A stretch of 33,932 nt of DNA from an uncultured Opitutaceae bacterium (GTDB lineage: Bacteria > Verrucomicrobiota > Verrucomicrobiia > Opitutales > Opitutaceae). The stretch lies in the NCBI GenBank assembly GCA_903919205.1, contig CAIXHE010000074.1, forward strand, positions 1-33,932, given 5' to 3'. The notes below the pieces were generated by a model that was not told the DNA's origin, did no database searches, and saw nothing but the letters and a program-made list of their open reading frames with translations. A program made the position numbers and the translations under genes. Of the stretch, positions 16,127 through 25,006 are shown in pieces (position 1 is the stretch's first letter; each line of letters starts with the position of its first letter).

Positions 16127-17176
16127 ATGGCCCCCGGATCCACCGGAAGAATCGCGGTCGACGCGATGGGAGGCGACATGGGCCCCAGCGAGGTCGTCGC
16201 CGCCGTCAAGCTTGCGTTCGAACAGAACGCCCACCTGAACCCGATCACCTTGGTCGGGGACCAGGCCGTGCTCGAGCCCCTGCTGTCCCAGAACGGCTTC
16301 AAGCTCGGCGAGCGCGTCTCGATCCTGCACTCGACGGAGGTCATCCGCATGGATGACAAGCCCCTGATGGCCCTCAAGAAGAAGCGCGACAGCTCCATGG
16401 TGCGCGCGATCGAGCTGGTGAAGGCCGGCGAGGCCAACGTGGTCGTCAGCTGCGGAAACACCGGCGCCCTCATGGCCTGCGGCACCCTGCGCCTGAGGAC
16501 GATGGAGGGCGTGGCCCGCCCCGCCCTGGCCGCGGTCGTCCCGCGCGAGGGGGGCCATTTTGTCCTGATCGACGCCGGGGCCAACCCCGAGCCGAAACCC
16601 GACCATCTCGTCCACAACGCGATCCTGGGCAGCCACTACTGCCGTGTGATGCTCGGGATCCCCTCGCCCCGCGTCGGCCTGATGTCGATCGGCACCGAGG
16701 ACGGGAAGGGCAACACGCTGATCACCGAGACCAACGAGCTTCTGAAGCGGGTCGACGGCATCATCAACTATGTCGGGCCGATCGAGGGCTTCCAGGTGTT
16801 CGCCGAGCACGTCGACGTGGTGGTCTGCGACGGCTTCGTCGGGAACATCATGCTCAAGAGCTGGGAATCGCTCGAGAAGTTCATCCGCGGCATGCTGCGC
16901 GAGGAGCTCCAGGCGAACCTCCTGCGCCGCACGGGGGCCTTCCTCTCCATGGGGGCCTTCGCGGCCCTGAAGGACCGCATCAACCCGGAGCGCTACGGGG
17001 GCGCCCCCCTCCTGGGGCTCAACGGCAACATCCTGAAGGCGCACGGCTCCTCGAACCGCAACGCGATCAAGAGCGCCATACGGGCGGCCGGGGAGATCAT
17101 CAAGGCGGACATGAACCAGCGCATGGAGGCGGACATAGCCAAGGCCAACGAGCTCCTGCTCGCTCCCGCGAAATAG
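16127..17176 (+). CDS. plsX: Phosphate acyltransferase PlsX
   Basis: PlsX makes acyl-phosphate from acyl-ACP, feeding PlsY and so the first acylation of glycerol-3-phosphate in phospholipid synthesis. It is a peripheral membrane enzyme. The 349-residue length fits (E. coli 356). The N-terminal [12 protein letters not shown] (9-20) and the [11 protein letters not shown] block are family signatures, followed by [10 protein letters not shown] and, near the C-terminus, [10 protein letters not shown] and AHGSS. It starts with ATG 34 bases after rpmF and ends eight bases before fabH. Confidence 0.97.
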   Translation: MAPGSTGRIAVDAMGGDMGPSEVVAAVKLAFEQNAHLNPITLVGDQAVLEPLLSQNGFKLGERVSILHSTEVIRMDDKPLMALKKKRDSSMVRAIELVKAGEANVVVSCGNTGALMACGTLRLRTMEGVARPALAAVVPREGGHFVLIDAGANPEPKPDHLVHNAILGSHYCRVMLGIPSPRVGLMSIGTEDGKGNTLITETNELLKRVDGIINYVGPIEGFQVFAEHVDVVVCDGFVGNIMLKSWESLEKFIRGMLREELQANLLRRTGAFLSMGAFAALKDRINPERYGGAPLLGLNGNILKAHGSSNRNAIKSAIRAAGEIIKADMNQRMEADIAKANELLLAPAK

Positions 17177-17184
17177 GCCCCGGC

Positions 17185-18177
17185 ATGTCGACGCGCTCCA
17201 CGGTCATCCTAGGCACCGGCTCGTACGCCCCGAAGCAGATCCTCACCAACGAGGACCTCTCGAAGATGGTGGACACCTCCGACGAGTGGATCCGCGCGCG
17301 CAGCGGCATCCGCGAGCGCAGGATCGCGGCGCCCGACGAGGCGACCTCGGACCTGGCGGTCCACGCGGCTCGCCTGGCGCTCGAGGACGCGGGCCTGCCG
17401 GCCTCGGAGATCGACCTGGTCATCGTCGCTACGATCACGCCCGACTACCCGATGCCGTCGACGGCCTGCGTGGTGCAGAGCAAGCTCGGGATCAAGAGCT
17501 CGGCGGCCTGCTTCGACGTGAACGCCGCCTGCTCGGGCTTCATCTACGCGCTCGACACGGCGTGCGCCATGATCTCCTCCGGCCGGTACAAGAAGGCGCT
17601 CGTGATCGGCGCCGAGAAGCTCTCCTCGGTGGTCAACTGGAAGGACCGCGGGACGTGCCTGCTCTTCGGCGACGGGGCCGGGGCGGCGGTGGTCGGGGCC
17701 GGGCACCAGTCCGGCACGGGCCTCCTGGGGACCCGCCTGGGGGCCCTGGGCGACGACACCGAGCTGTTGTTCATCCCGGCCGGCGGCAGCCGCACGCCCG
17801 CCTCGGCCAAGTCCGTGGCCGCCGGCGACCACTTCATCAAGATGAAGGGCAAGGAGGTCTTCAAGCTGGCCGTGCGCGTGATGGAGGAGGCGGCCCGCGA
17901 TATATTGGAACAACACGGGCTCTCGGCGAATCAGATCGGTCTGGTGATACCCCATCAGGCCAACCTGCGCATCATCGACGCCATCGCCCAGTACCTGGAG
18001 CTGCCCGTCGAGCGGTTTTTCGTGAACGTCGACCGCTACGGAAACACCTCGGCCGCCTCGATCCCGATCGCGCTTGACGAGGCCCGAAGGGTCGGCCGCA
18101 TCAAGCGCGGGGACGTGACGCTGCTCGTCGCATTCGGGGCAGGCTTGACCTACGGTAGCGCCCTGATTCGCTGGTGA
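17185..18177 (+). CDS. fabH: Beta-ketoacyl-ACP synthase III
   Basis: FabH condenses acetyl-CoA (or another short acyl-CoA) with malonyl-ACP to start fatty-acid synthesis. The 330-residue protein has the full catalytic triad: Cys116 in AACSGF, His257 in IPHQAN and Asn287 in GNTSAASIP, with spacing close to that of the E. coli enzyme (112/244/274). The N-terminal [13 protein letters not shown], and TSDEWI with the following RSGIRER, are also typical. It lies eight bases after plsX, and its stop overlaps a possible GTG start of the next frame. Confidence 0.97.
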   Translation: MSTRSTVILGTGSYAPKQILTNEDLSKMVDTSDEWIRARSGIRERRIAAPDEATSDLAVHAARLALEDAGLPASEIDLVIVATITPDYPMPSTACVVQSKLGIKSSAACFDVNAACSGFIYALDTACAMISSGRYKKALVIGAEKLSSVVNWKDRGTCLLFGDGAGAAVVGAGHQSGTGLLGTRLGALGDDTELLFIPAGGSRTPASAKSVAAGDHFIKMKGKEVFKLAVRVMEEAARDILEQHGLSANQIGLVIPHQANLRIIDAIAQYLELPVERFFVNVDRYGNTSAASIPIALDEARRVGRIKRGDVTLLVAFGAGLTYGSALIRW

Positions 18178-18188
18178 TTTCCGTCCCT

Positions 18189-19238
18189 ATGCCGATTCCT
18201 TTTCTCCGCCGCGCCTTGATCCCCATGGGGGCTGCGGTGGCGCTTGCTCTTAGCTCCTCCTCCCGTCTGGCGGCCGACCTCGTGTGGGCCCCGGATTCCG
18301 GCTGGAAGGTGGAGGGGGGCGCGCTCGCCGGGCTGACCGGCTCCCAGGGAACCCAGGCCCTCGACCTGATGAACCGGGCGAGGCACGACGAGGACCGCGG
18401 CCATAAGGGCTCGGCCATCAGCACGTACGAGAAGGTGGCCAAGAAGTACCCGGGCTCGGTCTACGCCCCCGAGGCGCTCTACCGGGCGGGGGTGCTCCTC
18501 GAGGGCCGCAAGCAGTACTATTCGGCCTTCACCGACTTCCAGTCCGTCCTGCGCCGCTACCCGAACACGAAGCGCTTCAACGACGTGATCGGCGAGCAGT
18601 ACCGGATCGCCTCGGCGCTGCTGAACGGCAACCACAACCGCATCTGGGGCTGGATCCCGAGCTTCGCCAACCGCACCAAGGGCATCGAGTACTTCGAGGT
18701 CATCCTGCTGAACGCCCCCTACAGCGACTATGCGCCGCTCGCCCTGATGGACGTCGCCCGCGGCTTCCAGTACGAGAAGAGCCTGCCCGACGCGATCGAC
18801 GCCCTCGACCGCCTCGTCAACACCTACCCGCAGAGCGTGCTGGCGCCGGTCGCCTACCTGAAGCTCGGCGACCTCCACGCCTCGCTCAGCGACGGCCCCC
18901 AGTACGACCAGGCCTCGACCAAGGAGGCCATGACCTACTACGAGGACTACATGATCCTCTTCCCGGGCGACACCAACATCCCGGCCGCGGCCGCGGGCGT
19001 CGACAAGATGAAGACCATCCTCGCCCGGAGCAAAATCTACATCGGCGACTTCTACTTCTTCAAGCGCCTGAACTTCGCGGCGGCGCGGGTGTTCTACAAC
19101 GAGGCGATCACGGCCTACCCGGACTCGGCCCCCGCCCAGCTCGCGCGCAAGCGCCTGGCCGACGTCGACGCCAAGGCCGCCAAGTTCGCGGTGGCGCCCG
19201 GCACCCCCAAGCCGAAAAAGCGGTTCTGGCTCTTCTAA
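18189..19238 (+). CDS. BamD-like outer-membrane assembly factor (TPR protein, no lipobox)
   Basis: A 349-residue exported protein resembling BamD (YfiO), the helical TPR subunit of the beta-barrel assembly machine. A signal peptide (about 1-29, RRALIPMGAAVALALSSSS then RLAAD) is followed by TPR-like repeats: AISTYEKVAKKYPGSVYAPEALYRAG, a YYSAFTDFQSVLRRYPNT unit, an AIDALDRLVNTYPQS unit, and a C-terminal AARVFYNEAITAYPDSAPAQLA unit. The repeats, and the gene next to lptE, support the assignment. It is longer than classical BamD (about 245). No cysteine is seen near the signal cleavage site, so it is probably not a lipoprotein, unlike E. coli BamD. The ATG at 18189 is preferred over a GTG at 18174. 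Confidence 0.8.
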   Translation: MPIPFLRRALIPMGAAVALALSSSSRLAADLVWAPDSGWKVEGGALAGLTGSQGTQALDLMNRARHDEDRGHKGSAISTYEKVAKKYPGSVYAPEALYRAGVLLEGRKQYYSAFTDFQSVLRRYPNTKRFNDVIGEQYRIASALLNGNHNRIWGWIPSFANRTKGIEYFEVILLNAPYSDYAPLALMDVARGFQYEKSLPDAIDALDRLVNTYPQSVLAPVAYLKLGDLHASLSDGPQYDQASTKEAMTYYEDYMILFPGDTNIPAAAAGVDKMKTILARSKIYIGDFYFFKRLNFAAARVFYNEAITAYPDSAPAQLARKRLADVDAKAAKFAVAPGTPKPKKRFWLF

Positions 19239-19257
19239 GCCGGCAGCGGGGGCACCT

Positions 19258-19797
19258 ATGACGCGCGTGTGGAGCCTTCTCTTCGCCACCGCGCTGCTCA
19301 CCCAGGGCTGCGCGAACTACCAGCTGGGGACCAGCGCGGTGCAGACCTTCGGGACGCTCTACATCGCTCCCGCCCAAAACAAGACGTCGGTCCCGCAGAG
19401 CCAGGCGCTCGTCAGCACCCTCGTGCGCGAGGCCTTCATCCGGGACGGGCGCGTCTCGGTGGTCGACAGCAAGGCCGAAGCCGACGCGACCCTCGAGGTG
19501 ACCCTCGTCGGCTACCGCCGCCAGAACGCCGGCAACCGCGAGGACGACAACGGACTCGCGCGCAAGTTCACGCTCCACCTGACCGCGAGCGTCAGCCTGC
19601 GCGACAACCGCTCCGGCCGCATGCTCTTCGAGGCGCGGCAGGTCGAGGTCACCCGGGAGGCCTTCACCGACAACGGCCTCGGAAACGTCCCGTTCGGAAC
19701 GAGCAACGACCAGCTGCAGTCCGAGTACAACACCCTCCCCCTCCTCGGCCAGTCGCTGGCCGACAAGGTGACCCACGCGGTCCTTGACGTCTGGTGA
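19258..19797 (+). CDS. lptE: LPS assembly lipoprotein LptE-like
   Basis: LptE plugs the LptD barrel in the outer membrane and helps insert lipopolysaccharide. This 179-residue protein has a signal sequence ending in LLTQGC (Cys18 is the likely lipidated residue, though the lipobox is not ideal). Then comes the typical LptE fold start, TLYIAPAQNKTSVPQSQ, a helix ALVSTLVREAFIRDG and the VVDSKAEADATLEVTLVGY strand pair. The order and size match LptE of non-proteobacterial diderms. It lies 19 bases after the BamD-like gene and 22 before rpe, consistent with one transcript. Confidence 0.8.
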   Translation: MTRVWSLLFATALLTQGCANYQLGTSAVQTFGTLYIAPAQNKTSVPQSQALVSTLVREAFIRDGRVSVVDSKAEADATLEVTLVGYRRQNAGNREDDNGLARKFTLHLTASVSLRDNRSGRMLFEARQVEVTREAFTDNGLGNVPFGTSNDQLQSEYNTLPLLGQSLADKVTHAVLDVW

Positions 19798-19819
19798 GGC
19801 GCCGGCCGGCCACACCCCC

Positions 19820-20476
19820 ATGAAGCCCCCCCTCCTAGCCCCCTCGCTCCTCGCGGGCGACCCCGGCGCCCTGGCGGCGAGCGCCGCCGTACCCGCGGCG
19901 CTCGGCCTCGAGTGGCTGCATGTGGACATCATGGACGCGCACTTCGTGCCCAACCTCTCGTTCGGGCCCGGGACGGTGGCCGCGCTGCGCCGTCACGGTT
20001 CGCGCCAGTTCCTGGACACCCATCTCATGATGACGGAGCCCCACCGCTACGTGGAGGCCTTCGCCAAGGCCGGATCGAGCCGGCTCACGATCCACGTCGA
20101 GCCGGGCTACGACCAGGCGGGGACACTGAGCGCGATCCGCGGCCACGGCTGCTCGGCCGGCATCGCGCTCAACCCGGGGACGCCGATCGAGGCCGTCGAG
20201 CCCTTCCTTAAGGACGTCGACCTGGTCCTCGTCATGACCGTGCAGCCCGGCTTCGGCGGCCAGGCGTTCCGGGCGGACACCCTGCCCAAGATCGCGCAGG
20301 TGCGCCGCTGGAGGTCCGAGCGCGGCCTCGACTTCCGGATCGAGGTCGACGGGGGCATCGATGTCGCGACCGCCCGGCTCTGCCGGGCCGAGGGCGCCGA
20401 CACCTTTGTCGCCGGCACGTCCTTCTTCGCGTCCGAGGACCGCGCCGCATTCGCGGCCGCCTTCGCGGCGCTCTAG
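19820..20476 (+). CDS. rpe: Ribulose-phosphate 3-epimerase
   Basis: Rpe interconverts ribulose-5-phosphate and xylulose-5-phosphate in the pentose phosphate pathway and Calvin cycle. The 218-residue TIM barrel is of normal length. It begins LLAPSLLAGD, and has WLHVDIMDAHFVPNLSFGP, with the metal-binding His and the catalytic Asp, then DTHLMM, VMTVQPGFGGQAF and VDGGI, all family signatures. The ATG at 19820 gives the standard N-terminus; a few extra in-frame codons upstream run through the lptE stop and are not family-like. Confidence 0.97.
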   Translation: MKPPLLAPSLLAGDPGALAASAAVPAALGLEWLHVDIMDAHFVPNLSFGPGTVAALRRHGSRQFLDTHLMMTEPHRYVEAFAKAGSSRLTIHVEPGYDQAGTLSAIRGHGCSAGIALNPGTPIEAVEPFLKDVDLVLVMTVQPGFGGQAFRADTLPKIAQVRRWRSERGLDFRIEVDGGIDVATARLCRAEGADTFVAGTSFFASEDRAAFAAAFAAL

Positions 20477-20539
20477 GTCCCCCCGGGGCGTCGGCGCTCT
20501 TGAGTCGCCGGGGGCACCCGCCCAGAGTCGCGGCGCCGC

Positions 20540-22768
20540 ATGCGCCCGCCGCCCGCCCCCCCGCTTCTCGAACGAGCCTGGATCGCCCCGGCGGGCGTGG
20601 CGCTCCTCTGGACCCTCGCCCTGGGCGGCTGGTCGCCGACCCCGCAGGACGGCATCGATTTCGTGCGCTTCTACCAGCCCTACCAGCACCTGCTGCGGGA
20701 AAGCGTGCTGCGCGGGGAGATCCCCTGGTGGAATCCGTATTCGAGCCTCGGACGGCCATTCGTGGCCGACCTGCAGGTGGCGGCGCTCTACCCCTCGACG
20801 CTCCTTGTACTGGCCCTCGGTCCCTGGGCGGGCTGGATCGCGGGCACCTGGGCGCACGGGGTCGTGGGCGCCGAGGGGTTTCGCCGCCTGGCCCGATGGG
20901 CCGGGGCCTCGCCCCCGTCGGCGCTCGGCGCCGCGGCCGCCTACCTCTTCAGCGGGCCGGCGCTCGCGCGCATGCAGGAGGGCGAGATCAACTACGTCTA
21001 CGCGCTCTGCTTCGTGCCCTGGGTCCTGTGGCTGTCGGCAGGCCTCGGGCAGGCCCCCACCCGCCGCGCCTGGGCCGCCCTCGCGTGCGTGTTCGCGCTC
21101 CAGCTTTGGTGCGGTCACCCCCAGATCTTCTGGTTCTCGGCGGTGGGCTCGGGGCTGTTCACGAGCGGCCTCCTTGCGTCCCCGCCCTGGCCTGCGGCGG
21201 GGCTTCGCTGGGTGCGCACGGAACTCCTGCTCGTCTCGGCGAGCCTCGCGTCCCTGGGGCTGCTCGGCTTCGCGCTCCTGCCGCTCCTTGAACTCGCGGC
21301 CCAGAGCAACCGGGCGCAGCCCAACCTCGCCTTCTCAGGGGCCTTCGCGATGGGGGGACCCCAGTGGATGTCGCTCCTATGGCCGTCGGGCGGGGCCTTC
21401 GGCATCAACTGGGAGTACAATATCTTCACCGGGCTCACGGTCGCGGCCGCGGGCTTGGTGGCCCTCTGCAGGCTGCGGGAGCCCGCGATGCGGGCGGCCG
21501 CGGCGATGGCCGCGGGTGCCGCCATCCTGGCGGCGGGACCGGCCACCGTGGTCTTTTCCCTCCTTTACCGAATCCTGCCGGGGATGAGCAGCTTCCGGGT
21601 GCCGGCGCGCGCGGCGGCGCTCGTGACCGTGGCCCTGATCCTGGGGGCCGCCGCCTTCGCGGGACGCCCACAAGGCGGCCGCTCTCGCCTCGCCGTCATG
21701 GGACTGCTCGCGGCCGCCTTCGCGGGCTTTGTGGCGTTCGCCCTCGGCTTTGCCCACTCCGCGGCGGGGCTCGGGACGCAGGCCGGGCTTTGCGTCGTGG
21801 CGGCCCTCGGCTGGTGGCTCTGGACCGGTGAGCGCGCGCCGCGCTCGGGAATCCTGCGCGTGCTCGGGCGGGGCGTGCTGCCCGCCGCCCTCGCGAGCGA
21901 GCTTGTCCTGTCGCTCCACGGCATGAAGGAGCTCTATGTGTTCCAGACCGAGTTCCCGCTCGAGACCGTGGTCGTCGGCGCGGTTCGACCGCCGGGCGCC
22001 GCGCGCTCCGTCGCACCCGAGCGGGTGTGCGTGGACTCGACCGTCTTCCGCGAGAACGCGGGCATGATCTACCACGTGGCAAGCGTCGTGGGCTACGAGT
22101 CGCTCTCGCTTGGGCGGGTCTGGGACTACCTGCACCGCGCCATCGGCGGCGATCCCTCGCACCCCTACAGCACGATTCCCGACGGGCACATCTATGCGGC
22201 CGCGCCCGGGCTTCACGCGTTCAGCCTCGAGGAGAGTCTGCCGATCGGCGGCAGCGAGCTCTTCCTCGACCGGCATCCGGACCCCCGGGCCTACCTGGTT
22301 CCCCGAATGCGCGTCGTCGCCGACAGCCAGGCGGCGATCTCCGCCATGGCGGCCGGCGCCGATTTCCACCGGGAGGCGCTGGTCGAGGCCCCCTATGCGG
22401 TCGGTTTGCGACCCGACGCGGACCGGCCCGCCGGCACGAGCCGGATCAGCGGCTTCGGCCTGAACGACGTAGACCTCGAGGTCGAGAGCCCGGGGCGCGC
22501 CCTCCTCGTGGTGGCCGAGGCCTGGTACCCGGGCTGGCGCGCCGAGGTGCGCGGGGTCCCGGTCGCCTGCGTGCCGGTGAACGCCTGGATGCGGGGAATC
22601 GAGGTGCCGGCCGGACCCTCGCACGTGCACCTGCATTTCCACCAGGGCGGGCTGGCCGCCGGCCTGCTCCTATCGGCCGCGGCTGCGCTGGGCGTGGGGC
22701 TCATCGGCTGGGGCGGGCGCAGGCCCGCCGGCCCTATTCGTCCCGCGGACGACCCCGGTGCGCCTTGA
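20540..22768 (+). CDS. YfhO-like polytopic membrane protein (GT-C-type)
   Basis: A 742-residue protein with many hydrophobic helices in the first 450 residues and a large soluble, probably periplasmic domain after about residue 470. The early DFVRFYQPYQHLLRESV and a following GEIPWWNPYSSLGRPF, then the AALYPSTLL loop, are the pattern of YfhO and related GT-C glycosyltransferases, where the acidic residue after the first helix coordinates the lipid-phosphate sugar donor. The C-terminal region has a beta-rich segment (EVESPGRALLVVAEAWYPGWRAEV) and a last membrane helix, as in YfhO proteins that glycosylate teichoic acids or other glycans. The acceptor here is unknown. Its 3' end overlaps the opposite rescue-factor-like gene by 35 bases. 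Confidence 0.8.
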   Translation: MRPPPAPPLLERAWIAPAGVALLWTLALGGWSPTPQDGIDFVRFYQPYQHLLRESVLRGEIPWWNPYSSLGRPFVADLQVAALYPSTLLVLALGPWAGWIAGTWAHGVVGAEGFRRLARWAGASPPSALGAAAAYLFSGPALARMQEGEINYVYALCFVPWVLWLSAGLGQAPTRRAWAALACVFALQLWCGHPQIFWFSAVGSGLFTSGLLASPPWPAAGLRWVRTELLLVSASLASLGLLGFALLPLLELAAQSNRAQPNLAFSGAFAMGGPQWMSLLWPSGGAFGINWEYNIFTGLTVAAAGLVALCRLREPAMRAAAAMAAGAAILAAGPATVVFSLLYRILPGMSSFRVPARAAALVTVALILGAAAFAGRPQGGRSRLAVMGLLAAAFAGFVAFALGFAHSAAGLGTQAGLCVVAALGWWLWTGERAPRSGILRVLGRGVLPAALASELVLSLHGMKELYVFQTEFPLETVVVGAVRPPGAARSVAPERVCVDSTVFRENAGMIYHVASVVGYESLSLGRVWDYLHRAIGGDPSHPYSTIPDGHIYAAAPGLHAFSLEESLPIGGSELFLDRHPDPRAYLVPRMRVVADSQAAISAMAAGADFHREALVEAPYAVGLRPDADRPAGTSRISGFGLNDVDLEVESPGRALLVVAEAWYPGWRAEVRGVPVACVPVNAWMRGIEVPAGPSHVHLHFHQGGLAAGLLLSAAAALGVGLIGWGGRRPAGPIRPADDPGAP

Positions 22769-23120
22769 CGGCGGCCCGGTGCTTCTTCGACTCGATCATG
22801 CGGGCCTTCTGGCCCCGGCTCTTCTGGCGGGTGCGGCGCTGGGCGCGCTCCCGCTCCTCCTGGGCCGCGGCCGCGAGCAACCGACGCCTCGCCTCGAGCT
22901 TCTCGCAGAGCTCGGTCCACGCCCGAATCCGGTTGGCCGCCTGCGAGCGCTCCTGCTGCGAGCGCACCTCGACGCCCGTCGGGCGGTGCCGCAGGCGCAC
23001 GCAGGACGAGGTCTTCTGGAGCTTCTGGCCGCCGTGCCCGGACCCCAGGATGAAGCTCTCCTGCACGTCCGCCATGCGTGTCCCCAAGGCGGCCAGCCGG
23101 GCCTCGAATTCCGCGTTCAC
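22734..23120 (-). CDS. Peptide-chain-release-factor-like protein (GGQ domain only)
   Basis: A 128-residue protein consisting of a class I release factor catalytic domain without any codon-recognition domain. The GSGHGGQ motif (26-32, Gln32 being the residue that positions water for peptidyl-tRNA hydrolysis) is followed by KLQKTSSCVRLRH and SQQERSQAANR, the conserved RF-1 domain blocks. The C-terminus is strongly basic (KSRGQKARMIESKKHR), like the tail with which ArfB/YaeJ and the mitochondrial C12orf65 bind stalled ribosomes. It probably rescues stalled ribosomes or nascent chains. It starts with GTG 13 bases after the oligopeptide-binding gene and its 3' end overlaps the YfhO-like gene. Confidence 0.88.
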   Translation of the reverse strand: MNAEFEARLAALGTRMADVQESFILGSGHGGQKLQKTSSCVRLRHRPTGVEVRSQQERSQAANRIRAWTELCEKLEARRRLLAAAAQEERERAQRRTRQKSRGQKARMIESKKHRAAVKAHRGRPRDE

Positions 23121-23133
23121 GGGGCTCGCTTCG

Positions 23134-24768
23134 TCATGGCGGGCTCACCAGGGAAAGCTCCCGCCAGTCGATCTGCTGGAGGGGGTTGCCGCGGAAGCCC
23201 TTCAGGAGCGGGTGGACCAGCTGGCACTGGTTCAGGAAGTAGAGCGGCGCGTAGGGCGCCTCCTCGCTTATCAGGCGCTCCATCACGTCGACGGCGGCCG
23301 TGTGCTGCGCCGTGGTCGTCGCCTGCTCGGCCGCGGAGAAGGCGGCGTCGAACTCGGGACTGGACCAGTTGACCATGTTGGACGGGGTCCCGCTCCGCGC
23401 AGTCGTGAGCATCAGCTCGGGGCTCTGCATCGAGTAGAAGTAGCCCGAGATGCCGACCTGATAGTCGAAGGCGTGGAACGAGTTGATGGCCACCTTGGGC
23501 TCCTGCTGGACGATCTCTACCCGGATGCCGAGCTCGCGCAGCCACACCTGCTGGAGGGCCTCCGCCATCAAGGCGTCCGTGCCCGAATTGCGGGCCAGGA
23601 ACTCCACCCGGGGGAACCCCACCCCACCCGGATAGCCCGCCTCGGCCAGCAGGCGCCGTGCGAGCGCCGGGTCGTGGTCGGCGAAGGCGGGCGGCGTGTA
23701 GCCCCCGGTCCCCGGCCGGGTGAGCGAGTGCGCGGGCGTGCCCGAGTCATGGAGCACCTTGGGGACCAGCTCCTCGCGGTCGATCGCAAGCGCGAAAGCG
23801 CGGCGCACCGCCACCTTGTCGAAGGGCGCCCGGTGGGTGTTGAAGGGGACAAACCAGGTGGCAAGGAGGGGCGTGACCGTGTAACCCGAGCCCGCCTGCG
23901 CGCGATAGCTGGAAATCTTGCTGAGCGGTACGCGGTAGGTGATGTGGAGGCCCCCCGTGCGGAAGAGGCGCTCCTCGGTGTCGGGATTGTCCGTGGGGAA
24001 GAACCGGATCTCCGAGAGCCGCACGTGCGCACGGTCCCAGTAATAGGGGTTCCTGACCACCGTCACGTTGGCGTTCTGCTGCCAGCTCTTCAGCATGAAG
24101 GCGCCGTTGCTCACGTGATTGCCCGGCCGCGTCCAGGGCGTGCCCGGAGCCAAGCCGCCCCCGAAGCGCTCGACCACCGCCTTGGGGACGGGCATCATCG
24201 GTGCGAGGCCGAGCACGTAGAGGATGTAGGGGGTCGGGTGCCCGAGCCTCAGCTGCAGCGTATGCGGGTCGAGGGCGCGTACCCCGACCGAGTCTGCCGA
24301 CGGGTTGCGCCCGTTCTGGTAGTCGTACGAGCCATCGATCGCGTAGCCGCTGTCGGCCGTGATGCAGCCGATCGAGGGCGTGAAGACCCGCCTAAACCCG
24401 TACTCGAAGTCGCCGGCCGTCACCGGGGAGCCGTCCGACCAGCGGGCGTCGGAGCGAAGATGGAAGGTGTAGGTGCGCTGGTCCGGGGAGATGTCCCAGC
24501 GCTCGGCGACCCCCGGCAGGATCCCCTGTCCGTCTATCGCGATATTGACCAGTCCCTCGAAGAGCGCGCTCTCGATATTGGACTCCACCGCTGCCGCCAT
24601 GATATTCGGGTCAAGGTTGTCGGGCTCGCTGCCGTTGCCAAAGAGCAGGATGCCCTGGCGGGCGCTCGACACCACGGGCGGCTCCTGCCGGGAGCACGAG
24701 GCCCCGGCAAGCGCCGCAGCTAGGAGCAGGCACAGGCGCGCGCGCGGGGAGATGGGAGGCAAATTCAT
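23134..24768 (-). CDS. Peptide ABC transporter substrate-binding protein (SBP_bac_5, OppA-like)
   Basis: A 544-residue exported solute-binding protein of the OppA/DppA family, which captures oligopeptides, dipeptides or nickel in the periplasm. The N-terminus has a signal sequence with a lipobox-like GASC (Cys25). The family pattern follows: GSEPDNLDPNIMAAA, ALFEGLVNI, then GVAERWDISPDQRTYTFHLR with DARWSDGSPVTAGDF. These give the first lobe; the later FVPFNTHRAPFDKVAVRRAFALAIDRE is the classic mid-protein block. No permease or ATPase of an Opp system is nearby, so it is an orphan binding protein. The ATG at 24768 gives the signal peptide; the frame is open for 25 more codons that do not resemble one. 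Confidence 0.92.
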   Translation of the reverse strand: MNLPPISPRARLCLLLAAALAGASCSRQEPPVVSSARQGILLFGNGSEPDNLDPNIMAAAVESNIESALFEGLVNIAIDGQGILPGVAERWDISPDQRTYTFHLRSDARWSDGSPVTAGDFEYGFRRVFTPSIGCITADSGYAIDGSYDYQNGRNPSADSVGVRALDPHTLQLRLGHPTPYILYVLGLAPMMPVPKAVVERFGGGLAPGTPWTRPGNHVSNGAFMLKSWQQNANVTVVRNPYYWDRAHVRLSEIRFFPTDNPDTEERLFRTGGLHITYRVPLSKISSYRAQAGSGYTVTPLLATWFVPFNTHRAPFDKVAVRRAFALAIDREELVPKVLHDSGTPAHSLTRPGTGGYTPPAFADHDPALARRLLAEAGYPGGVGFPRVEFLARNSGTDALMAEALQQVWLRELGIRVEIVQQEPKVAINSFHAFDYQVGISGYFYSMQSPELMLTTARSGTPSNMVNWSSPEFDAAFSAAEQATTTAQHTAAVDVMERLISEEAPYAPLYFLNQCQLVHPLLKGFRGNPLQQIDWRELSLVSPP

Positions 24769-24822
24769 GGATTGAAACAACCCTTCCCCGACTATCCACA
24801 CTTTTAGCAGGCTCTGCCAACG

Positions 24823-24832
24823 GTCAATTGAC
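24823..24832. repeat. Perfect 10-base palindrome in the divergent region
   Basis: GTCAATTGAC is self-complementary and lies between the divergent oppA-like gene and the acidic-protein gene, flanked by AACG and GTT. The minus strand also reads TTGACC here, which could serve as a -35 element. An operator is possible; the length is within what chance can give. Confidence 0.25.
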
Positions 24833-24951
24833 GTTGCCCGCAAAGCGCCCCTTGGGGGCGCCGGCGGCCCGTTTCGCGCGGAGGTCTCACCGGCGCACTC
24901 GAGCTCAAGGAGCTATTGAAGCCGGAGATCCGCGGGCTTCGTGGTTACCTT

Positions 24952-24980
24952 TTGACTAAGTGCGGTCGGCTGACCCTACT
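24952..24980 (+). promoter_or_regulatory. Putative promoter of the acidic-protein gene
   Basis: TTGACT (24952-24957) and CCTACT (24975-24980) are 17 bases apart. The -35 is good (5/6), the -10 weak (3/6). Transcription would start within a base or two of the ATG at 24989, giving an almost leaderless message. Confidence 0.3.
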
Positions 24981-24987
24981 GCAGTGC

Positions 24988-25006
24988 CATGATACCGCAT
25001 ATCATG
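24988..25006. repeat. Inverted repeat across the start codon of the acidic-protein gene
   Basis: CATGATA (24988-24994) and TATCATG (25000-25006) are perfect 7-base arms around a 5-base centre, CCGCA. The left arm contains the ATG at 24989 and the right arm a second in-frame ATG at 25004. It could be an operator or a hairpin that masks the start. Confidence 0.4.

Noticed and set aside
22027-24723. 898-residue open frame on the plus strand across the YfhO-like end, the rescue factor and the oligopeptide-binding gene
   Set aside because: It reads through three real genes in other frames and has shadow-type composition (His/Arg/Glu-rich).
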